14,290 nt of DNA from Candidatus Roizmanbacteria bacterium UBA6242 (GCA_002440905.1 DJWA01000006.1:642-14931), one strand, 5' to 3'; counted from the first letter of the stretch, positions 6,875 to 13,751 are shown. Translations and numbers: made by a program. Notes: generated by a model from the sequence alone, not told the origin.

Positions 6875-7702
6875 ATGCTGACAACCGGTCTTATTTCTTT
6901 CAGAGAATTTCTGGAAGCCTTTCTAATTGTCGGCGTCTTCCTGGGGATATCCAAAAAACTTGCTCTTAAAAAAGAGTTTGAGATATCAATTGCAGCAATT
7001 GTCGGCATTATCCTTTCGCTTTTTATGGCCGCAGCTACGTACGCATTTGGGGATCAGGCACGCGGGGTTCTAACCGAGAAAAATGCCGAACTTCTTGAAA
7101 GTTATCTGATGATTTTCTCGGGCTTCTTCCTGGCTTACGTCATGTTTTCTCTTCACGGTATGATCCATCGCAGCCACGCCGGCACCCTTATTAATGCCCA
7201 CAAAAAACTTCAGGAAAACGTTTTTGACGTCTCGCTTTTCATGACAATTGTATTTCTAGTTGTGCGCGAAGGATTTGAGATCGCCTTATTTACAGCGTCA
7301 ACCGCTCTTTTCTCGGCGTTCATGCAGAACTTCATCGGCCTTATGGCAGGATTTGCGATCGCTACGGTTTTTGGTATAGGAACTTTTATGGCGTACGTCA
7401 GGTTTTCGATAAGGAAGGTTTTTAAGGCTACGGAATACATGATAATTCTTTTGGGAGCCGCCCTAGTCCAGAATGGGATAACCGAACTTCTAGAACACGG
7501 ATTTAATATCCACCTCGACAGAATTGTTGCGATTCCCTTAAACTTTCTGCCAGCCAAAAGCACCCTGGTCGGTCATTTCATCGCGAGCTTTACCGGAATT
7601 GATCAGAAATTCAGCCTTGCTAGACTGGGAATTATGGCCCTTTATATCGGAATGATCTATCTCCTTTTCTTGAAGCGGAAAAAAAGCCCGATTAAACCTT
7701 AA
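6875..7702 (+). CDS. FTR1-family iron permease
   Basis: 275 residues from the ATG at 6875; a GTG at 6860 in the same frame would add five residues, but the ATG leads directly into the family's usual N-terminus. The protein is an integral membrane protein with about seven hydrophobic segments. It carries the two iron-binding Arg/Glu motifs of the FTR1 family: REFLEAF in helix 1 (about residues 10-16; usually REGLE) and VREGFEIALF near the middle. A His-bearing segment (HGMIHRSHAG) follows the third helix. Family members move iron across the membrane, usually with an oxidase or EfeO-type partner. No such oxidase is in the window, but the convergent neighbour is a secreted cupredoxin, and EfeO proteins often carry a cupredoxin domain. 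Its promoter is shared with a gap that also serves glnA. Confidence 0.88.
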   Translation: MLTTGLISFREFLEAFLIVGVFLGISKKLALKKEFEISIAAIVGIILSLFMAAATYAFGDQARGVLTEKNAELLESYLMIFSGFFLAYVMFSLHGMIHRSHAGTLINAHKKLQENVFDVSLFMTIVFLVVREGFEIALFTASTALFSAFMQNFIGLMAGFAIATVFGIGTFMAYVRFSIRKVFKATEYMIILLGAALVQNGITELLEHGFNIHLDRIVAIPLNFLPAKSTLVGHFIASFTGIDQKFSLARLGIMALYIGMIYLLFLKRKKSPIKP

Positions 7703-7705
7703 GCT

Positions 7706-8158
7706 TTATTCCTCAACGACTAAAGTTCCGATCATCCCCATACTTCTATGCTCTCCTACCGAGCAGTAGAATTCGAAAGTTCCAACCTCGTCGGCTGTGA
7801 ATTCGATAGTCTCCTCACCCGCATCTTCAAGGATTTTCGTTTTAATCCCAAGCTCGTCGACTCGAAAATCGTGCATACCCTCCAAGTTCTTAAAGACTAA
7901 CTTTGTCTTTTCACCCTTCTTGACGATAATCGTGTCAATGTTAAACTTGAAATTACTCGCTTCAACAACAACCACCTTTTCTTCCATCGAACCGCTCTCT
8001 ATTGAAGTATCTGTATTCATCGTGTCATCTTTGACGTTGGCTTCCTGATTGACTCCTCCAGTCGCAGTATTAACGGGTGTCTTTCTATTCATTGACATGT
8101 AAACTAACCCGGCAACAACCGCCAGGACAACAACACTTACGGCAAATGTATTTTTCAT
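7706..8158 (-). CDS. Exported type-1 copper cupredoxin
   Basis: 150 residues. An N-terminal hydrophobic helix (about 5-22) acts as a signal peptide or anchor, then a low-complexity Thr/Ser/Asn/Glu linker (about 26-60) and a cupredoxin domain (about 61-150). The four copper ligands are all visible: His96 (GMHDF) and C132-x4-H137-x4-M142 (YCSVGEHRSMGM). A working mononuclear copper site outside the membrane is therefore expected, as in small electron carriers and in EfeO N-domains. The gene is convergent with the FTR1 permease gene, with 3 nt between the stop codons, which suggests a functional link in iron handling, though convergence cannot show co-expression. A dyad at 8169-8203 lies directly upstream. 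The electron partner is unknown. Confidence 0.88.
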   Translation of the reverse strand: MKNTFAVSVVVLAVVAGLVYMSMNRKTPVNTATGGVNQEANVKDDTMNTDTSIESGSMEEKVVVVEASNFKFNIDTIIVKKGEKTKLVFKNLEGMHDFRVDELGIKTKILEDAGEETIEFTADEVGTFEFYCSVGEHRSMGMIGTLVVEE

Positions 8159-8168
8159 GTGTTATTCA

Positions 8169-8203
8169 AGAATTTATAATTAAATGTTAATTATCTTAAT
8201 TCT
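8169..8203. repeat. AT-rich dyad directly upstream of the cupredoxin gene
   Basis: ATAATTAA (8176-8183) and TTAATTAT (8187-8194) are perfect 8-bp arms around ATG. Outside them AGAATT (8169-8174) pairs with AATTCT (8198-8203). The dyad begins 11 nt before the start codon (8158, minus strand), where an operator or a leader hairpin would be. A TATAAA (minus strand, 8173-8178) overlaps its proximal edge. The rest of the 8159-8335 gap holds nothing I recognise. Confidence 0.4.
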
Positions 8204-8335
8204 ATAACTCTTACAAAAAGAATGCTAGTTTAAGTAACTTTTACTTATTCATGTTGAACTATCTCAATCTTAAAAAGATCATATAACCGCTACCATAACA
8301 ATGAAGACAATAATAACTTTAATTACACTGCTTTC

Positions 8336-9397
8336 TCATTTGTTATCGCTTCCTTTTACGTACTTGTCAAAGAACTCGACAGATCTTTGCGCGGCTATAT
8401 TGAAGTTGGCTTCGATATTATGGTCATCGCCATCATAGACATAAAGTTCGCTTCTCGTATTACCCACCTTATCGAGTTGCTCTTTTAAAGTTTGCGAAAA
8501 CCTAACAGGGACCGAACTATCAGCTGTCCCGTGATGGAGTTGAATCGGTCCTCCCAAATCCTTAAGAAACGAATTGGCGGATATGGAACCCCAGAATTCC
8601 GGATTCTCCTCCGGCGTCCCGTACTTTTCCGTAAGTTGGTTTCTCCACCCTAGAGCTCGTGTTGGAATTGAGGTTGGGGGTGTGAAGGTTCCGCGTCTCC
8701 AGTTATTTATTAAATCAGGATAAGACGCCACGACCCCGGCCCAAATAACGCCGGCTTTTATTTCTTTATCAACGACCATGTTCCTTAAGGTTATATGCCC
8801 TCCCATCGAATGGCCCCACATACCGATTCTATTGGGGTCGATATCCTTGTATTTTTTCATAGAGGCAACCGCATTGAGAACGTCTATCGTATAGTTATTT
8901 GATCCGTACGCTCCCGACGGCTGACCTTCGGATGAACCATGGCCCCTGTAGTCGGGACGCAAAAGAACGTATCCGTTTCTTGAGAAGGCATCGGTATAGG
9001 CAATATATCGCTCGGTCGTCCGGTATTCTGCTGGAGGTATATACCCGTGATTGAAGATAATAACCGGCCAACCGGTTTCGGGTTTTTCCCCATTTGGAAC
9101 CGTTAACAAAGCATAGATCTTGAGGCCCTCGGATTTATACGAAACAATGTACCTCTGGTAATTTGATCCCGGGGAAAGCGTCTGTTCAATTACAATGTCC
9201 GAACCTGGATAATCGCCTTTTCTCAAGGCGGCAATCGTTAAGGCATCCAATTCCGACTCCACTCCGCCCTGATTTTCAGCAAAGTCTGTCTGGTCGGTGA
9301 GAAAATTATTACCGGGATTATTGTTTTTCTGATTTAAAAGCCGCGACCCGGCGAACGATAAAATTATAACGGCGAAAATAAAAATTAAGTACTTCAT
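8336..9397 (-). CDS. Exported alpha/beta hydrolase (prolyl-oligopeptidase/esterase-like)
   Basis: 353 residues. A hydrophobic N-terminus (3-17) without a lipobox Cys is a signal peptide or anchor, followed by a disordered linker (about 22-50). The alpha/beta-hydrolase domain covers about 80-350. It has the oxyanion-region motif FNHGY (115-119), RPDYRGHGSSEG (147-158), the nucleophile elbow GHSMGG with Ser197, the acid Asp293 (HHGTADSSVP) and His326 (DGDDHNI), so the catalytic triad is complete. The pattern matches the S9-type peptidase and acyl-esterase group; the true substrate (peptide, ester or other) cannot be told from sequence. It follows the kinase gene at 9451 on the same strand with a 53-bp gap and no strong terminator, so it may be in the same operon and be the output of that system. 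Confidence 0.9.
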   Translation of the reverse strand: MKYLIFIFAVIILSFAGSRLLNQKNNNPGNNFLTDQTDFAENQGGVESELDALTIAALRKGDYPGSDIVIEQTLSPGSNYQRYIVSYKSEGLKIYALLTVPNGEKPETGWPVIIFNHGYIPPAEYRTTERYIAYTDAFSRNGYVLLRPDYRGHGSSEGQPSGAYGSNNYTIDVLNAVASMKKYKDIDPNRIGMWGHSMGGHITLRNMVVDKEIKAGVIWAGVVASYPDLINNWRRGTFTPPTSIPTRALGWRNQLTEKYGTPEENPEFWGSISANSFLKDLGGPIQLHHGTADSSVPVRFSQTLKEQLDKVGNTRSELYVYDGDDHNIEANFNIAAQRSVEFFDKYVKGSDNK

Positions 9398-9450
9398 AAA
9401 ACTAAATAATTTGTAATTGAAAAATATTTATTCATATCTAAAAGCTTCTA

Positions 9451-10455
9451 TCAGCTGAAGACGGGTAAGGAAATATTAACGGTAGTTCCCTTTTTTAATT
9501 CGCTATCAATTTCAATTGTGCCGCCGTGGGTATCGACGATTTTCTTGGCAATCGACAACCCCAACCCGTACCCGCCCGAACCCTTACGGCTTCGAGCGCT
9601 CTCGGCCCTGTAAAACCTATCAAAAACATGGGGTAGATCCTTTTTAGCAATTCCTATTCCTTGATCGCTGATCTTCAAGGTCACCGTTTTTTTGGACTTT
9701 GTGGCATCAATTACTATCTGGCTATCTTGAGAGCTGTATTTGACGGCGTTGTCCAAAAGGATAACCAAAAGGTCGATCAGACTGTATTCATTACCTTCAA
9801 CCTTAAAGTCTTTAATAATATTAACGATTTCTATATTCTTCTCCCGGGCGATAACCGACATTTTCTTGACCGCCTCCGAAACTATTCTTTTAAGAGATAA
9901 TCTTTCAAATTTGATATTATTGCTGCCATTTTTGTACTGGGTAAGCTGAAGCAACCCTTCAGACAGAGATTGGAGTTTGTTTATCTCCGACAGGTTGTCA
10001 GCAATCAGGCTTTTTGCTGATTTCAGGTCCATTCTTCTGTCCCTCATCCCGACCTCAATAGCCGTTTTCAGAGACGTCAAAGGCGTCCTCAATTCATGCG
10101 AGGCATCGGAGATAAACCGGTTTTGTTCGTCGATCATCTCGGCTATGGGCTCGAGGGTTTTGCCGGCAAGAATATATCCAAGACCGCCGGAGAAAACCAA
10201 TATAATCCCGTTTATAGCAAAAAGAGTCATCGCAATCCTCTTTTTAATCTCATCAACGATTTCCTGATCTAGATAAGCCGGGCGGTATACTTTGTATTCG
10301 AAAGGCCCCGACTGGACCTGAAATCTCTCGACCTGGCTAATCCTGTCAACCTCAGCAATTAACCCACGGTAGATGACGGTGCTGAAAAAAAAGCTTACCG
10401 ACATGATGATAAGCAGATACCAGGCTGTTAATTTGAATCGGGCGCGGTCAAACAT
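9451..10455 (-). CDS. Two-TM sensor histidine kinase
   Basis: 334 residues. Transmembrane helices at about 9-29 and 74-97 enclose an extracytoplasmic segment of about 44 residues, too small for a standard sensor domain. A short HAMP-like linker (GKTLEPI, about 98-112) joins to HisKA with His120 (SDASHELRTPLTS). The HATPase domain has LLDNAVKYS, DQGIGI, the F-box-like FDRFYRAE and GGYGLGLSIAKKI. The layout matches compact EnvZ/BaeS-type kinases. The start codon lies 1 nt after the regulator's stop, with AGGA four nt upstream, one of the few recognisable Shine-Dalgarno sequences in the window, so translation of the two genes is probably coupled. Confidence 0.95.
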   Translation of the reverse strand: MFDRARFKLTAWYLLIIMSVSFFFSTVIYRGLIAEVDRISQVERFQVQSGPFEYKVYRPAYLDQEIVDEIKKRIAMTLFAINGIILVFSGGLGYILAGKTLEPIAEMIDEQNRFISDASHELRTPLTSLKTAIEVGMRDRRMDLKSAKSLIADNLSEINKLQSLSEGLLQLTQYKNGSNNIKFERLSLKRIVSEAVKKMSVIAREKNIEIVNIIKDFKVEGNEYSLIDLLVILLDNAVKYSSQDSQIVIDATKSKKTVTLKISDQGIGIAKKDLPHVFDRFYRAESARSRKGSGGYGLGLSIAKKIVDTHGGTIEIDSELKKGTTVNISLPVFS

Positions 10456-10456
10456 A

Positions 10457-11128
10457 TTATCCTATTTTATATCCGAAACCCCGAACGGTTGTAATGAGGG
10501 GTTTTTTGTTTTGAAATGGATCGTCTATTTTACTTCTCAAGCTCTTGATATAAACTTCAACCGTATTGGGGAGAATGTCGGCGTCGTAGTTCCAGACATG
10601 GGAGATGATCTGGTCCTTTGACAGAATCTTGCCTGGATTCCTCATCATATATTCGAGTAGCGAAAACTCCTTGCTGGAGATTTTTAAATCTTTCCCGTCC
10701 CTCTTCACCTCATATGTTTTTGGGTCAAGAGTCAAACCATTCACCGAAAGGACCGTGTCGAGCGAATTTTTGGGCCGCCTCGAAAGCGCCCTGACCCGGG
10801 CCAAAAGCTCCTCAAATGAAAACGGTTTGACGAGATAGTCATCGGCTCCCGAATCCAACCCCTTGACCTTGTCTTGGATTTGCCCCTTGGCGGTTAGAAT
10901 CAGTATGGGGGTGTGGATTTTGTTTTTACGGAGTTCTTTGGTCATCGCGATCCCGTCCATTAATGGAAGCATCAGGTCAAGGACCATGATGTCGTATTCT
11001 TCGGTTGCGGCCAGATCATAGCCCGCCTCCCCGTCATAAGCGACATCGACCGCATATCCTTCCTGTTCAAAACCTTTTTTTATGGAATTGGCAATCCTGT
11101 GCTCGTCTTCAACAACCAGTATTCTCAT
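10457..11128 (-). CDS. OmpR/PhoB-family response regulator, cognate of the adjacent kinase
   Basis: 223 residues, the same length as the regulator at 4050. Receiver residues: E7/D8, phospho-acceptor D51 (IMVLDLMLPLMDG), T79 (LTAKG) and K101 (LVKPF), with canonical GADDY. The winged helix (about 128-223) shows ISSKEFSLLEYM, GKILSKDQII, NTVEVYIKSLRSKI and TTVRGFGYKI. It is the first gene of a minus-strand unit with the kinase (1 nt gap) and possibly the hydrolase. It shares a 99-bp gap with the divergent YibE/F gene, so that gene is a natural candidate target. A TATAAT box seven nt before the ATG predicts a leaderless mRNA. Confidence 0.95.
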   Translation of the reverse strand: MRILVVEDEHRIANSIKKGFEQEGYAVDVAYDGEAGYDLAATEEYDIMVLDLMLPLMDGIAMTKELRKNKIHTPILILTAKGQIQDKVKGLDSGADDYLVKPFSFEELLARVRALSRRPKNSLDTVLSVNGLTLDPKTYEVKRDGKDLKISSKEFSLLEYMMRNPGKILSKDQIISHVWNYDADILPNTVEVYIKSLRSKIDDPFQNKKPLITTVRGFGYKIG

Positions 11129-11134
11129 GACCTT

Positions 11135-11140
11135 ATTATA
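11135..11140 (-). promoter_or_regulatory. -10 box predicting a leaderless mRNA for the regulator
   Basis: TATAAT on the minus strand ends at 11135, exactly seven nt before the A of the ATG at 11128, so transcription would begin at the start codon. The -35 region is poor. An AAGG lies only two nt before the ATG, too close to work as a normal Shine-Dalgarno. Confidence 0.45.
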
Positions 11141-11176
11141 TTACCTTAACTTAAAAATAACTGAAATGTGGCTGGT

Positions 11177-11191
11177 TTGAAATTGTTTCAA
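11177..11191. repeat. Inverted repeat in the regulator/YibE-F divergent gap
   Basis: TTGAAA (11177-11182) and TTTCAA (11186-11191) are perfect arms around TTG. The repeat overlaps the weak -35 of the YibE/F promoter and lies about 37 bp upstream of the regulator's -10 box, so it could control one or both genes. Confidence 0.4.
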
Positions 11192-11216
11192 CTTTAATTA
11201 TGGAAAGGGATATAAT
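11187..11216 (+). promoter_or_regulatory. Promoter of the YibE/F gene with a very short leader
   Basis: TATAAT at 11211-11216 with a weak TTCAAC (11187-11192) 18 nt upstream. The predicted start, near 11223, leaves about 5 nt before the ATG at 11228. No Shine-Dalgarno fits between the -10 box and the ATG. Confidence 0.45.
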
Positions 11217-11227
11217 AATTCCATCAT

Positions 11228-12316
11228 ATGATCAAAAAAATATTAATGTCGCTCATTGCGTTTGTAGCTTTTTTCTTTTTTACCACTCTTTCCTTTGCCG
11301 AGGAACCGCTCAATACAATTGAAGAAGCCCGAGTCTTAAAGATTGTCGAGACCAAGGAGATTAACCCCCAAACCAAAACCCCGGTCAGAAACGTCAGGGT
11401 AAAACTGTTGACCGGCTCCATGAAGGACAAGGAATTTACCGTTATAGATAATATCATAAGAGCGCCTTTCCAGTTGAAGTACAAAACAGGAGACAAAGTC
11501 GTTGTCACCGTGTCTAAAACCCCAGGTGGCACAACCGGCGTATATATCTCGGATGTTGATCGCAAACCGATGATGCTTCTGTTGTTTGCGATCTTTGTCC
11601 TCTTCACGATTGTCGTCTCCAGATGGCAGGGGGTAACGTCTTTGATCGGTATGGCGATATCCTTTTATGTGATTGCGGCCTTCATGATCCCCAATATTTT
11701 TGCCGGCAATGATCCCTTTTTGATGGCGGTTTTCTCCTCGCTTATCATTTTGCCGGCGACATTCTATCTGGCCCATGGAGTGAACCGAAAGACAAATGTT
11801 GCCGTCATCTCGTCGTTCATTACCCTGGTTTTTGCCGGAGGGCTTTCTTATGTATTCACCGAGCTGACGAAACTTACCGGGATGACTACCGAGGAGGCGG
11901 TCTTTCTCTCCTCAACCACCGGGACGACTCACATAGATATTAAGAACTTGTTGTTGGCGGGTATCCTTATAGGATTCCTGGCAATTATGGACGACATAAC
12001 AATCTCACAGGCGTCAATTGTTGAAAGCCTCCATAAATCCAATCCCCGTCTTACATTTAAAGAACTGTTCGATCACGCCATGGCGGTCGGTCGCGACCAT
12101 GTCGCATCCCTTGTCAACACCCTTGTACTTGTTTACGTTGGCGCGTCGTTTCCCTTAATACTCCTTTTCTACAATACCCAAACGTCAATCGGGCTTGTCG
12201 CCAACCAGGAGATAATCGCGACCGAAATCGTGAGAACTCTTGTCGGATCAATCGGTATAATCGCCGCTGTTCCGGTTTCAACATACTTGGCCTGTGTTTT
12301 CGTGAAACGTAACTAG
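11228..12316 (+). CDS. YibE/F-family multi-pass membrane protein
   Basis: 362 residues. A signal peptide (1-24, ending LSFA before EE) precedes an extracytoplasmic beta-rich domain (about 25-112: RVLKIVETKEI, VRVKLLTGSMKDKEF, TGDKVVVTVSKT). About seven hydrophobic helices follow, from about 116 to the end. The conserved YibE/F signature region is clear: GFLAIMDDITISQASIVESL, then a stretch with AVGRDHVASLVNTLVLVYVGASFP. The family is widespread, including Gram-positive bacteria, and has no settled biochemical role; the paired acids in MDDITISQ within the membrane suggest transport. It is divergent from the OmpR-type regulator at 11128 across 99 bp. No terminator is seen after it; the next gene has its own promoter 14 nt on. 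Confidence 0.9.
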   Translation: MIKKILMSLIAFVAFFFFTTLSFAEEPLNTIEEARVLKIVETKEINPQTKTPVRNVRVKLLTGSMKDKEFTVIDNIIRAPFQLKYKTGDKVVVTVSKTPGGTTGVYISDVDRKPMMLLLFAIFVLFTIVVSRWQGVTSLIGMAISFYVIAAFMIPNIFAGNDPFLMAVFSSLIILPATFYLAHGVNRKTNVAVISSFITLVFAGGLSYVFTELTKLTGMTTEEAVFLSSTTGTTHIDIKNLLLAGILIGFLAIMDDITISQASIVESLHKSNPRLTFKELFDHAMAVGRDHVASLVNTLVLVYVGASFPLILLFYNTQTSIGLVANQEIIATEIVRTLVGSIGIIAAVPVSTYLACVFVKRN

Positions 12317-12338
12317 CCTACTTTTACCCATATAATGT

Positions 12339-12367
12339 TTGAATTTAGAGCGTCATTATCATATAAT
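12339..12367 (+). promoter_or_regulatory. Strong promoter giving a leaderless mRNA for the unknown gene
   Basis: TTGAAT (12339-12344) and a perfect TATAAT (12362-12367) are separated by exactly 17 nt, the best promoter match in the window. The start would fall at 12374-12375, on the ATG at 12375. The TTG that could be read as an upstream in-frame start (12339) is the -35 box itself. Another TATAAT at 12331-12336 has no better -35. Confidence 0.6.
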
Positions 12368-12374
12368 ACGCTCA

Positions 12375-13502
12375 ATGGCACAAGCAGAAAATCTGGTCCA
12401 GGTATCTAGCAAGTCAGGCGAAAGCGGACAAATACAGACCAAGAACGGACCTATTCCTTATAATGTATTAGCCCACCCGACGATTTCCCCACTTTTTAAA
12501 TATACCGCCCCAAAAGTGCTTGAAGACGCACCAAATATTCTGAAACCCGACAATTTAATCGAGGTCGTTACGACTTCCTTTTCCCAAGAACAAGGATTAA
12601 GCTTAACGATAGATTCCCTATTCCCGGGTAAAAACGCCCTAGTTGAAGAATTAAATATTCTTCCTATCCAAATGGGTCGCAAAGCCTACATCATTTTGTG
12701 TCAGGCCAAGACTTCGGAGGGTAAAGGCCATTTTGCCATGCTTGTTGGTCGAAATTCCAATGATTCCAAAGTCGGTAACGAAGCTGAAAGGGATTTCAGC
12801 AACCTCAAAGATCTAAGTGATGCCGCCGACCGGAGGTTAACCGATAAGGCAAAAAGAAAGTACAAGTTTCTAAAGCCTTTTACTCTTTTTGAACCGGTTA
12901 AAATTGACGGACACGAATACTCATCTTTCTCGATGCCGTTTGTCGATGATTACGGTGAATTACGGGCGGATGTCCATGAAGATTTATCATTGAATATGAG
13001 ATTCCCTTACTTTAGATATTCTGTCGATTTCAGCCGAAAAATGAAAGAAGTAAACACGGCCGCCCTAAAAAGGAATAGGGACATCGTAAATAAATTTGAG
13101 CGCCTCCAATTGAGATTTCCGGACAAGTCACCCGAATATATTATTAGCCAGTATTACAAACTGCCCGAGGTCAGGGCAATCCTCAAACAGTCGGAAGAGC
13201 TTCTGATCGGCAACGCCCTTATCTATCTTTTATCTGACGGTCATTTTCCAAAGGATTTTTTGGTCAATTCCGGTGACTGGATGGTCAAGTTCGCAAACGA
13301 TAGTCTACTTCTCTATTTAATAACCGTCAGGGGTGGTTGGGAATACTTGGGGTCGGATGAAGAATGGATTAAAAAAATGATCAACCACAAAGAACCAGTT
13401 CCTGGCCGAGAGATGGAAGGCGTATCGATTCCTCTTTTTTACTCCCAAGAGGAAATGATTACAGCTGCCATAAATAAAGCCCGCACACTGTTGAAGGAAT
13501 AA
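12375..13502 (+). CDS. Uncharacterised cytoplasmic protein, possibly with a degenerate kinase-like fold
   Basis: 375 residues from the ATG at 12375; the longer frame from TTG 12339 is rejected because that TTG lies in the -35 box. I do not recognise a family. There is no signal peptide or membrane helix. The first 30 residues look disordered. Residues about 100-200 run strand, strand, helix with glutamates (GNEAERDFSNLKDL), strand (FLKPFTLFEPVKIDG), strand, and a hinge-like SFSMPFVDDYGEL, an order that recalls the N-lobe of aminoglycoside-phosphotransferase or protein-kinase folds. A later helix plus SDGHFPKDFLVNSGDW (about 293-310) sits where a catalytic loop would be, but the usual catalytic Asp/Asn pattern is not clear. 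If kinase-like, it may be inactive. It is convergent with the region-4 gene, 9 nt apart. Confidence 0.8.
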   Translation: MAQAENLVQVSSKSGESGQIQTKNGPIPYNVLAHPTISPLFKYTAPKVLEDAPNILKPDNLIEVVTTSFSQEQGLSLTIDSLFPGKNALVEELNILPIQMGRKAYIILCQAKTSEGKGHFAMLVGRNSNDSKVGNEAERDFSNLKDLSDAADRRLTDKAKRKYKFLKPFTLFEPVKIDGHEYSSFSMPFVDDYGELRADVHEDLSLNMRFPYFRYSVDFSRKMKEVNTAALKRNRDIVNKFERLQLRFPDKSPEYIISQYYKLPEVRAILKQSEELLIGNALIYLLSDGHFPKDFLVNSGDWMVKFANDSLLLYLITVRGGWEYLGSDEEWIKKMINHKEPVPGREMEGVSIPLFYSQEEMITAAINKARTLLKE

Positions 13503-13511
13503 AAAGCATTT

Positions 13512-13733
13512 TTACTCTTCAAATAATTTCTCTTGGTAGGATTTCTTATCCAACTTCAAAAGAGATTCTTTTTCTATCTGCCTTATCCTTTCGTAGGAGA
13601 CTTTGTATTTGCGACCGATTGTCCGGAGTTTTTTTCGTTTTAAACGGAGCACCAAAATATTTGCCTCCTTAGGTTTTAGCCTATGGGTCTTTTTTACGAA
13701 GTCTATGAAATACCCGACTGTCTTATTAGGCAT
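13512..13733 (-). CDS. Free-standing sigma-70 region-4-like helix-turn-helix protein
   Basis: 73 residues, small and very basic. Residues about 17-61 match sigma-70 region 4: a first helix (KPKEANILVLRLKR), then LRTIGRKYKVSYERIRQIEKES, close to the consensus EIGxxxxVTRERIRQIE, and a final LLKLDKK. There is no region 2 or 3, so it cannot act as a full sigma factor. It could contact the -35 element or the RNA polymerase flap, or act as a simple DNA-binding regulator. It is too short for an ECF sigma factor, and the frame has no open region upstream to suggest truncation. The TATAAT at 13746-13751 leaves a leader of about 6 nt. The gene is convergent with the unknown gene. Confidence 0.8.
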   Translation of the reverse strand: MPNKTVGYFIDFVKKTHRLKPKEANILVLRLKRKKLRTIGRKYKVSYERIRQIEKESLLKLDKKSYQEKLFEE

Positions 13734-13745
13734 TATGGCAATCCA

Positions 13746-13751
13746 ATTATA
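13746..13751 (-). promoter_or_regulatory. -10 box of the region-4 protein gene
   Basis: TATAAT on the minus strand predicts a start near 13739, six nt before the ATG at 13733. The -35 region is unconvincing. There is no Shine-Dalgarno before the ATG. Confidence 0.4.

Noticed and set aside
8301..8438. Short plus-strand frame starting ATGAAGACAATA with a signal-like hydrophobic start
   Set aside because: Most of it is antisense to the hydrolase 3' end, with no Shine-Dalgarno or good promoter.
11336..11776. Minus-strand open frame of 146 codons within the YibE/F gene
   Set aside because: Rich in Gly, His, Arg and Asp as an antisense artefact of a membrane protein gene, with no domain.
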